DNA of 25,805 nt, taken from contig QXVZ01003646.1 of assembly GCA_008931825.1 (NCBI GenBank), positions 12,340 through 38,144 on the forward strand, given 5' to 3'. The first letter of the stretch is position 1; the number at the start of each line of letters is the position of its first letter. Of this stretch, positions 9,383 through 18,435 are shown piece by piece. The notes below the pieces were generated by a model. The model did no database searches and was not told the DNA's origin. It saw nothing but the letters and a program-made list of their open reading frames with translations. The stretch comes from Phallusia fumigata (lineage: Eukaryota; Chordata; Ascidiacea; Phlebobranchia; Ascidiidae). The position numbers and the translations under genes are program-made.

Positions 9383-10479
9383 ATGTTTTGGACCTTGGAC
9401 CATTTGCTGGTTGCAATCAGTATGTCGCGACGTGATTATATTAAAAAGTTTACAATCAATGCGCAAATACAATTAAGAAGAAAATCTTGGAGCTTGTCGC
9501 GGCCATGGTTTATTAGTTGGTGTTAGATTCGACCGAATGCGTTGTTTCGACCATGGGAAATTTTTTAGAATTTTTCATCCATTATGCCCTGTAGAGCAGA
9601 CTCATTACTGATCATATTAAGCTTCGCACCATTTCTCGTCAACCCGCGGAGTATGCAAATGTTTACCTGCCATATTGGGACGACAGTCATTTAAGCACAT
9701 GCAATAGGTCCACTGCATTTTAATTTGATATGACACAGATATTGGCTCATGTTGATATTCCAGGCAAGCTCGTAATTGTCATTGCTCTCTAGTTCGTGCG
9801 AAGGCATTTGGCGTGTTGATAAAGCGTTGATGCAATACTCGTTAAGTAGACAACATTGCGTGCGGACGAGCCCTTTGCGTGATAACTGAAAGGTGGATAT
9901 GGCACGCCCCAACCTAATATATAAGTGGATGACGAGTGTAAGCTTTTGAGCTGGTAGTTATATGTGTCTGTTTGTCAAGCTGCAAAGATTTTCCTGCTAG
10001 CCATAGCTCTTGTAGTTTGGTACAACAAACGTGCGATATCACAGGGTATTTAGGATAACAATATGCAGGTGCAACACAGATATCTACCAGCCAAAGTAGG
10101 TTAAGGGTTCGAGTGGAAAAGAAAAAAGTTCACTAGCGTCGCTTGAACGCACTTGCTGCGATTTTAGATTAGATGGGTTCGTCTGTTTTTTTTCTCTGCT
10201 TCCAAACTTTTCCATGAAGCTATGTGGCTGGCTCTGGCCTCAAAAAGGCTGCAGCGCATTTAAACTTTGATTCGCCAATTGTGCCCTTTACTTTTTCGCG
10301 CTCCCTAAATCGGCTTTGTGATTGTTTTGAGTTCAGTGTAATTGTGTCGCTACGACTTGTTTAACCAATTAACTCAGCTTAAGTATCCGGTCTGTTTGCT
10401 AAGTTGTCAGAAGGACGTTAACAACACCCCCTTCGTGGTTTGCATCTTTTGACAGAGGTCATTTGGGTTTACAGGTTTA

Positions 10480-10485
10480 CACGTG
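10480..10485. promoter_or_regulatory. E-box CACGTG upstream of PAICS
   Basis: A perfect palindromic E-box about 320 bases before the PAICS start codon. Vertebrate PAICS is a MYC target through such boxes. A six-base match is common by chance, so this is a weak inference. Confidence 0.25.
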
Positions 10486-10784
10486 CGGCACAGATTTCCT
10501 TTAAGAATCAGGTCAAGAGTTGAAATCGCGTAGAAGGAAGAGGTTAACTTGCTTTTCTCAAACACACGTTGTGCAATTATGTCTGGAACGGATTCGTTTA
10601 TTTTTCTTGTCAGTGCCTTCATGGCAATTGCTCGTATATGAATATAAATGTGTGCAATCGGGCGCTAGATCGTATATATTTCATGAGAAAATGGTAGCTC
10701 TGGGTGTAAATTCCTAGGCTGTGGCTAAATTTCATTTTGCTCTTAAGATAATTAAAATATTTGACATTAAATATTTGTTTTTTT

Positions 10785-10786
10785 AG
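10785..10786 (+). promoter_or_regulatory. Splice acceptor before the PAICS start codon
   Basis: A T-rich tract ending TTTTTTTAG, 19 bases before the ATG, followed by a second AG at 10795-10796. It may end a 5'UTR intron or accept a trans-spliced leader; it explains why the open frame upstream of the ATG at 10806 should not be taken as coding. Confidence 0.45.
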
Positions 10787-10805
10787 TTTTACCCAGTTAA
10801 AGACA

Positions 10806-13125
10806 ATGGCATCGACCCACAAACTGGACAGCAATGGTGCTGGTGAGCCATTGTGCAAATATCCGAAAGCTTTGCATGTTGAAATGGAATCGAATGGCGG
10901 GCCAACTACACAATTTGAAACAAGTGGAGGAAAAACTGCCTGTGATGATGCATTTACTATGGGCAAGCTCATTAACGAGGGCAAAACCAAAGTCATATAT
11001 GATGTCAAATCAAAAATACCTGGAAGGTGTTTAGTTGTGTCGAAAGATGTCATTACAGCATGGAATGGTGTCATGAAAAATAATATGGAAGGAAAAGCTG
11101 AATTGTCAACAGCCACCAATGGTGCAGTGATGGAGATTTTAAACAATGCTGGGATTAAAACTGCGTACATTAAAGCGGTATGCATATTTAAAAACCCACA
11201 TTACAAAAATGGTATTGCTAATGAACATACAATGATTTGTTTTTCAAATGGAAGTGGTGTCTTAAAACCCACAATTCATGTCAAATTGTATTGAGTGTGG
11301 TTTGCAAGTGCTACCTGTTCAAATTTTTCCAATCTTTGTTTTTATACACTCAAAAATATCTTCAGGCCACTTTTGTTGTTGATCAAGTAACTTTTTTGAT
11401 CATAATTCATAGGTCAGTCCAAAGTCGTTCCTTGCATGGAAGTGTAACATGATTCCAATTGAATGGGTGCCACGGAGAATAGCAACTGGGTCATTTCTAA
11501 AACGCCACAAGGGGGTGAAAGAGGGGTATCGATTTTACCCACCAAAAATGGAAACATTTTATAAGGATGATGAAAAGGGTGACCCCCAGTGGAGCCGCGA
11601 GGTGGGATCTCAGCTAACGTTTTGTTTGATTTTGAAATAAAATAATAACATTTTACTGTAGCTCGTTTTACTAAAATCATACCTATGTTTTTAGGTTCTT
11701 GAGGAAGCTAAGTTGGAATGTGGTGGAGTGCTAATCACCCCTGATCAGATTGACATAATGGAGAAGGCAACAGTGACCATATTTGAAATACTAGAAAGAG
11801 TTTGGTGCACCAAAGTAAATTTAACACTATCCACCATAATTTTTCCTACTGTCATAAAGTAATACAGATCATTTATGCAGGATGTAAGTTTGGTTGATAT
11901 GAAAGTGGAGTTTGGAGTGCGCACTGACACAAACGAGATTGTTTTGGCTGATGTGATCGATAATGACTCTTGGAGAATTTGGCCCAGTGGAGATAAAACT
12001 AAGATGAAAGACAAACAGGTGTGTTTTGTTGCTCTGAACAATAGTGGCACAATTAGATATACGCCAAACAGTCTTGTATCCGGAGTTTTATCCTTCACTG
12101 GACTTGTGTATGTTAACCTTGACAAGGATCAACCTCATTTTTCAAATGAAAGCTTTTAATGAAGGGGCACCCTTTTTTACTCTTCTTTTTTTATAATGTG
12201 GGGTCAAACGTACATACATGGAAGATAAATATTGAAGTTGTGCACTGTTGGCCCTATGATAACCCACTTTTATTTAAACTCGTTGACATATGTGGTTAAT
12301 TTTTTAAGAACTGGGCCAGAACTACAGGTGTCTTGTTTCTCTAAGCTCTGAGATTCACATGTTTTGATAAATCTTGCATCATACGTTACACCTTTTTTAG
12401 CCTTTGCTCGTCATTATTGGATAATCAGCAGATTTTGCTTAAGCACCAAATATTGCTTGAAATATTGGGTGGTTGCCGATCATGGTTAAATTTCACAACC
12501 TTACCTAACAAAAATGTTTCATCAGGTGTACCGAAATTTGAAGGAGGTTACAGCCAATGACATGAAAAATGTGAAAGAGAATTACAAATGGGTTGCAGAC
12601 CAGCTCAAAGCACTAAGTGACTTCTCAACTGGCGACAGTCAGGATTCAGTGCATGTGGCTGTTGTTATGGGATCAATCACAGACAAAGACCATTGTAAAA
12701 AGATACAAAGTGCTTGTGGCAAATTTGGTATTAGCTGCAGTCTACACGTTTCATCAGCACACAAATCTACATCAGACACACTAAAGTTGCTTGGCAAACT
12801 GGAAGGACAGGCTGTTGCAGTGCCAACTGTTATTATAGCTGTTGCTGGCCGTAGCAATGGTCTTGGACCAGTGCTAAGTGGTAACTCTGCTCTCCCAATA
12901 ATAAACTGCCCACCTATGTCCGACCAATGGGGTTCAGCAGATGTTTGGTCCTCTCTGCGGTTACCATCGGGTTTGGCTTGTTCGACTGTGCTAAGCCCTG
13001 AGGGTGCCGCCCTTGCAGCCGCACAGATTTTAGCACAGCACAATTTCGCTGTATGGGGTAAAGTAAGAGCTCAGCAATTGAATAATTGGACCAAGATTAA
13101 GATGTCAAATGATGGCCTTATCTAA
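10806..13125 (+). CDS. PAICS: Bifunctional PAICS: SAICAR synthetase / AIR carboxylase
   Basis: Cytosolic enzyme of de novo purine synthesis that carboxylates AIR to CAIR and joins aspartate to give SAICAR. Coding exons: 10806-11177, 11366-11386, 11413-11601, 11695-11814, 11881-12018, 12526-13125; every intron is phase 0; 479 residues (human 425). The SAICAR synthetase half begins near residue 53 ([14 protein letters not shown]) and includes [48 protein letters not shown] and [17 protein letters not shown]. The class II PurE half starts near 323 with VVMGS (326-330), SAHK and [14 protein letters not shown], and ends with [22 protein letters not shown] polar extension of about 50 residues precedes the first domain. 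The 21-nt exon 11366-11386 (ATFVVDQ) is needed for continuity. AATAAA lies at 13150-13155. Confidence 0.96.
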
Positions 13126-13833
13126 AACATTTCTGCTTAAGGGCGCTGAAATAAAAATTTCAGTTTGTTTTCACCAGCCCCTATTTTCCAAGTGTTGTTG
13201 CAATTGTTACTGTTTTTTGTGTTGATTTGTACAAGTTTTTGTTACACTGCAACTGATGTTACACCGCCAAGAGTAAAATTATGTACAAAGCATACGTGGC
13301 TCTTTTTTTCCGTTTATAGGCAAGCTGAAGATTTGAATCGAACTCTTCAAATGAGCAGTTATAGGGAAAAAAGGCAAACAGATAATTACAATACTTTTGC
13401 ACTGGAACATGAAAAACAGTAATAATGTCTTTTTCAACTAGTAACTAAAGTCAGGCACAATTGTTAATAATTATCAAAACATTATGTGGGATAATTAATG
13501 CCCTTTAAGTGCAGGTTATACTGGGCAATGCAGTGATGGTACTTTTGCATTCACTTGAGAAAAAAATCACATCAAATCAGTTGATTAGACACAAATTATT
13601 AAGAATTTTTTTGGGGGGCTGTTTTTGTAAGTGTTTTAATTTTGGGCCAAACTGGATGAAAATAATATTCTGGACTTTCAAAACAATAGACAATAGTTTC
13701 ATGGCTTACAAAAAGTATTTTAACCATGAGATATACATCACCAATGGCAACAGTTTTCAGCAAAAAAGGGGGTATCCTGAATAGCATACTATTAAATGCA
13801 CTCAGTAAAAGTAATTGGTATTGCAGGATTGGC
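13126..13833. other. Convergent 3' flanks of PAICS and CAP
   Basis: Holds the PAICS polyadenylation signal at 13150-13155 and the 3'UTR of the minus-strand CAP gene. An ATTAAA on the minus strand at 13635-13640 is a possible CAP polyadenylation signal. Open frames here (for example 13165-13422 and 13509-13784) show no homology or splice context. Confidence 0.6.
13150..13155 (+). terminator. PAICS polyadenylation signal AATAAA
   Basis: AATAAA 25 bases after the PAICS stop codon, the expected distance for a compact 3'UTR. Confidence 0.6.
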
Positions 13834-16800
13834 TTAGCCCATCTGTTCAGCCGGCTGACTGACAAACGTTTTCTTCTCTTTGTCCCAGAAAGTTCGGAAC
13901 TGTTCGCTGATCGGGTACTCATCCTGAAAACAATGCAGCAATTGAAAAATTTAAGGCTATGTAGATTTAATAGTTGGTTTTGCCTGTCTACAGGATATAT
14001 TTGACAAGCACAATTGTATTTTAAGCCTGAAAAAGTGTCTGCGTAAAACAAGTGACTATCAAGGAATGATGCCTCAATCGATGTCAAATTTGAATTGAGA
14101 ATTCTAAAGTTTTGATTCTTACATCATGCCTGGTTGCAACGGTTCACTCTTTGAGGGAATGTAAAATAGGTCAACAAGGAAAAAACTAGCATTTTATAGA
14201 GCTAGCCACCATTGATGCTATGGGGTCAAATGAAACAGATGGTGCTAGTCCATGAACATATCTACCAGTTGTAAAAGTTTTGCTAAAATCCATCAAACAT
14301 GTCATGGCAAAATGGCATGGACAAGGGTAGAAAAATAAATCCGTTTCAGGAAGGAAACCCATAAATAATGTAGCTCCTGCATATAATAAAAAGACAACAA
14401 AACACTTACGTAGTCACCAGATCCATCGTCCTTTGGCCTGGATACATTCATTTCTGATGATTTAGCCGACACTATCTGGCAGTCAAGGCACTCCTTGCTA
14501 AGATAGACGAGGCAACCATCGGTCTTGTCAATCGACACATTGGGCATAGTACCTTGAGCCTGCAATACACCACAACAAAATTAACTTTGGAGCCACCCTG
14601 TGTAGGACGTCAAACACATGAGTTTATTAACACAGCAGATTGGTTAGATTTTAGGATTTGAGGTTAGAGGTGGCATAATTAGCAAATAGCAAAAAAAGCA
14701 ATTGTTTAAACATAAAACTTCGTTTATCTGATTAAAAATGCATTTGATTTCTGACGTTTGGATAAGCCAACATTAAAATGTACAGTACAACACATGTACT
14801 CTCATATCAAGAATTTGCGTTACCCACCTGTACTTTAATCGAATCGGAGTTGATAACTTCAACTCCTGATACTACTGATTCAAAAGCAACACCCAATTTC
14901 TGGCAGCTGTCTGTAAGAAAAAATTCGAAACATTTACCTAAGTTTTAAATTTTTTCCTAATTCTTGCAAAAATTTAAGTTACACTAAAACTTGTTGTCCA
15001 CTTTCGGATGCTAAAGGTTTTTGAAAATTTTAGGGGGTTTTAACTGTGTCAATCACATTGCATACCTAGAACAATAGAGTTGACCTTCCCCTTGACAATC
15101 AGAGCTGACTTGACACATTTGTAGACATAGATTGTCTGTTTCATCTCGGTTTTGTCAATCACCAGGTTGTTTTGATTTTCTTGAAATTCCTAAACATTTA
15201 TACACATAGCTTAGGAACACAAGATAAAACTTGAAAAGGAGTTATTTAAAAACACGCCAGAAAACCTGAATACGGTCAATACTTTTATTGCAATGTTACA
15301 ACAAATATATTTATTGCTTTAATGGCACTTTCCATGATTTTAAAATTATTAGTAATCAAACACAACAATACAATGAATGACACATCACCATGACCATGTC
15401 TTTCGGCTGTGAAAGTTTCATCCAAATCCACGAAACATTTCACCCCAAACGTGCATGGACAATGTGCAGGAAATATTTCACCATTTGGGGGTCTAGTGGG
15501 GTAACCCTTGGGGCTAAGGGTCAATCGAAACAGATAACACGCCAATATGACCATATCTACCAGCTGTAAAATGCTCATTTAAATCGATCAAACATTTCAT
15601 GTCAAAAGTGCATGGACAAGGTAAAGGCACAGAAAAAAAGAAAGAAAAAAAACTAAATAAACAACAGCCTGAATGACCAAAGAGACATAACAATATATTT
15701 TTCCTGACAACAACATTTACTCACAACAATCCATTTCTTTCCCTCCAGAACCAACTTGGGTGGCATTTTGGCCGCTTTTGGCTTTCCCATCGGTTTATAG
15801 CCAGTTGGTTCCTTTGCTTTAAACGGTACAGGACCATGCTTGCGAAGGTCTGGATTCTTGTAAGTCTTCATGTCGTTTGTAACCTTCTTGAGACCTTTGA
15901 TAACATACACCTGATAACAACTGCACACCTGCACATGCTTATATGTAGACCGCTAGGTTCAGATAAAATTGCCTAGTGGTTTGGCATATTTTTTCGCAGT
16001 ATAGATACATGCAGAACACACACGCTGACATGCAATTTGATATCCAGTTTCCTAACACTTCCGATTGCTTCATTAACCAAAACAAACATATTAGGTGATG
16101 GGTGTATGGTGGGTTAACTTTTTAGGCACATTTAAGTTTAACAAAAAAATCTGTAATTTTGCAGCAGTTTTCATGTTTCTGTTTCTTCAAAAAACAATAA
16201 ACTTTAAAAATAGCAATAAGTTATGGTATAAAACAAGGTCACACATTCCTATGCCAACTCCCTCCTTTTTCTGGATGACCTGGCCCACGTTGGGTGCCGA
16301 TTTTTATGACAATGTATACTAAAAGTAATTGACTTCAATTATATGCAAATGCATCTTTGTTTTCCAGGATGTGACCTCAAGCATTTATACTAGTCAAGGA
16401 TTTTATCACACTCATTTAACAGATAACTGTGCTTCAACAGATAAGAAAGATTATATGTATGTTACAATCAGTTTCAAGCATTCCTGCACAACTGGACATA
16501 AAAATTCACAACATCAAACTGACCAGTCTAAAAATGTCCATTTAACTGGCATTATAATTTCCCACTGTTTGGTCAAAATGTACCCAACATGTAGTATATG
16601 TCTCTCGGAGTATTACCCTTTGTAATCTCAGTTCCCTGTCTGATAGACTCAAACACCTTATCCATACTATCTGCAGCAGGAGCTGGAGCGGACTGTGCCA
16701 CTGGTGTGGTAGAAGATACTGGCGGAGGTGGTGGGACACCAGCGGGTGGAGGGGGAGGTATCCCCTTTGCTGGGGCGCCACCCATGCTTCCGGAACTTTC

Positions 16801-18220
16801 AGTTGCAGGTGGTGCCTAAAGGTTATTTAATTTTGTTTGAAAAGTTTTGCTCTTTTGCAGACAAAATGTGAGAAAGATAGGAAATTTGATCGAAGCAGAG
16901 AACAGAGGAGAAAACATGTTTTTTCGGGGTATAAAGGGGACATTGGTGCAAATTAACAAAGGTCTTTCTCTGAGATAGTAAAGGAATTGTATTCATGGGT
17001 TGCTGCCTGCATTGTATAACGGTTGCCCATCAAAAGTTTTTTGGCACCTATTTCTGTTTGGTTTATATACATGCATATGCCAGTGGTGTGCAGCTGTGAG
17101 GAGTTCAGTATACCATGCTCAACGCTGCCAGTACACAAGCAACTGTAAAAGGCAATAACATGCATTTTATTCAACCACACTGTAAATAGCTTACCGCCTG
17201 TAATGCCTAACCCTTTGCTGTTAATTTCCGCAAAGAGAGCTATTGGGGCTGCGTCAGCTCTGCTAAGGTCGAGCACCCTGGGTTGGGCAGTCATTAGAGC
17301 TAGGGGTGGGGGAGGGGGCAGTGTGGGGCATTCACTGCCAGTAGGAGGCGGGGTGATGGGGGGAGGAGGGGGAAATGGGAAAGACCCATCAGGTTTTAGA
17401 TGTTCAGGNCCCATCAAAAGTTTTTTGGCACCTATTTCTGCTTGGTTTATATACATGCATATGCCAGTGTTGTGCAGCTGTGAGGAGTTCAGTATACCAT
17501 GCTCAACGCTGCCATGGCAGAACAAAGCAACTGGAAAAGGCAACAACATGCATTTTGTTCAACCACACTGTGAATTGCTTACCGCCTGTAATGCCTAACC
17601 CTTTGCTATTAATTTCCGCAAAGAGAGCTATTGGGGCTGCGTCAGCTCTGCTAAGGTCGAGCACCCTGGGTTGGGGAGTCATTAGAGCTAGGGGTGGGGG
17701 AGGGGGCAGTGTGGGGCATTCACTGCCAGTAGGAGGTGGGGTGATGGGGGGAGGCGGGGGAAATGGGAAAGATCCATCAGGTTTTAGATGTTCAGGTTTG
17801 GGTGGAAGAGGGGGCTTTGGAAGATTCTGAGATAAGTGAAAAATAAAAAGAAGAGGAAGAGTTTTGGAGAAAGCTTTATTGAAAAAAGACACTAGGACAT
17901 ATAGTACAACAAATAGAAAAATTTTGAGCTAGCATAAAGAAACAAACATGCACCAATTCATTTATTTTACCCAAACTTAACACCATATTTGAAGTTTTTA
18001 GTTTAGAAACTGAAATTATAACCAATATTTCGGTTTGACCCCTGCATTATACATTTTAATTAGTTTTTTAGGAAACTAAAATAACTGCACTGATTGCTGC
18101 AACAATACCTTGGCATTCCAACTTAGACCAGTACGATGGTGATCTTTGATGTAACTTAAAAGTCCATCAAACACCTTCAGATATGCTCTCACCCATGCCT
18201 TGTGTTCAGCTGCTTTGTCA
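13834..18220 (-). CDS. CAP1: Adenylyl cyclase-associated protein (CAP), 5' part missing
   Basis: Actin-monomer recycling protein (cofilin partner, nucleotide exchange on ADP-actin). Minus-strand exons in order: 18109-18220 (end of helical folded domain, [19 protein letters not shown]), then alternative exon 17583-17826 or 16617-16815 (polyproline plus first half of WH2), 15725-15894 ([14 protein letters not shown], second proline/lysine stretch, LVLEGKKW), 15066-15189 ([19 protein letters not shown]), 14828-14910, 14410-14559 ([31 protein letters not shown]) and 13834-13923 ([14 protein letters not shown] to stop). The last four form the beta-helical CARP domain. All phases match. About 170 N-terminal residues (most of the helical domain) are absent; only about 200 bases separate the first exon from the n at 18435. 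Vertebrates have CAP1 and CAP2; an invertebrate gene is co-orthologous, so the symbol is approximate. Confidence 0.93.
14206..14370 (+). repeat. Dispersed intronic repeat, copy 2
   Basis: In a CAP intron. Shares 'gctatggggtcaaa', 'aacagatgg', 'atatctaccag', 'catcaaacatgtcatg', 'ggcatggacaagggtagaaa' and 'caggaagg.aacccataa' in the same order as 175-400. Confidence 0.7.
15375..15650 (+). repeat. Dispersed intronic repeat, copy 3 (dimer-like)
   Basis: In a CAP intron. The blocks 'gtgcatggacaa', 'ccaaatccacgaaacatttca' and 'catgaccatgtct' occur once at 15388-15463 and again in related form at 15540-15620, around the 'ttgggggtctagtggggtaaccc' block. It therefore looks like two monomers in tandem. 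Confidence 0.65.
15895..16616 (-). other. CAP intron before the LKKV exon
   Basis: No exon, RNA gene or clear repeat is visible. This intron separates alternative exon 16617-16815 from the common exon 15725-15894. Plus-strand open frames at 16095-16322 and 16329-16625 lack any homology. Confidence 0.6.
16617..16815 (-). CDS. CAP1: CAP alternative exon A: polyproline and WH2 first helix
   Basis: 199 nt, starts phase 0, ends phase 1. Encodes two five-proline runs ([17 protein letters not shown]), an Ala/Pro linker, then [16 protein letters not shown], which joins to LKKV in the next exon. The resulting WH2 block is the same length as in vertebrate CAP1 (LFAQINQGESITHALKHV). Profilin binds such proline runs and WH2 binds ATP-actin. 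Confidence 0.85.
17026..17796 (-). repeat. Direct duplication around the n at 17409 (CAP exon B)
   Basis: 17026-17408 and 17410-17796 are near-identical copies in the same orientation. Each contains the donor side of exon B and its downstream intron; the first copy (exon part 17195-17408) stops at the n before the exon's acceptor. Differences include an Ala/Pro change (MTAQP versus MTPQP). Best read as two haplotypes joined, not as a third exon. Confidence 0.9.
17583..17826 (-). CDS. CAP1: CAP alternative exon B: polyproline and WH2 first helix
   Basis: 244 nt, starts phase 0, ends phase 1, the same as exon A. Encodes [12 protein letters not shown] and [10 protein letters not shown], then [22 protein letters not shown] joining LKKV. 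The core LFAEIN is closer to vertebrate LFAQIN than exon A is, but has one extra residue before the LKKV. A truncated allelic copy lies at 17195-17408. Confidence 0.85.
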
Positions 18221-18434
18221 CTGATAACATAGAAAACTTTGTGAAACAACACAATCACTGTAAATTCATTCAAGTTTTTTGATTTTGATTTGAGTCGGTT
18301 AATATTTAAGTAGAATTTTAGACAATAAATCACATAAAGAACAACTTGTTGGCAAACAAACAGAAATGCATATGATTACAAAGTATAAAGTTAAAATATG
18401 TATGCAGCATTATGCTCTCACCCATTTTTGTATG
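18221..18434 (-). other. Remnant of CAP intron up to the n
   Basis: AT-rich sequence upstream of the first visible CAP exon, ending at the n at 18435. No further CAP exon is found. A 15-base string tatgctctcacccat at 18413-18427 also occurs within the CAP exon at 18182-18196. Confidence 0.5.
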
Positions 18435-18435
18435 N

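Larger units (their letters stand above)
9567..10805. other. Intergenic region and PAICS 5' region
   Basis: Holds the end of the SELENON 3' flank and the promoter of PAICS. Short open frames on the minus strand (9691-9912, 10407-10622) show no family match, splice context or coding feel. A CACGTG box lies at 10480-10485 and a strong acceptor at 10785-10786; both are listed separately. Nothing else is recognisable. Confidence 0.5.

Noticed and set aside
10407-10622. 71-residue minus-strand open frame upstream of PAICS
   Set aside because: No family resemblance, no splice partners; left as unexplained intergenic sequence.
10619-11185. 188-residue minus-strand open frame
   Set aside because: Antisense shadow of the first PAICS coding exon.
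12639-13043. 134-residue minus-strand open frame
   Set aside because: Antisense shadow of the last PAICS exon.
16598-16819. Gly-rich plus-strand open frame
   Set aside because: Reverse reading of the CAP polyproline exon A; the proline-coding strand joins in phase with CAP exons.
17203-17830. Gly-rich plus-strand open frames
   Set aside because: Reverse reading of CAP exon B and its allelic copy.
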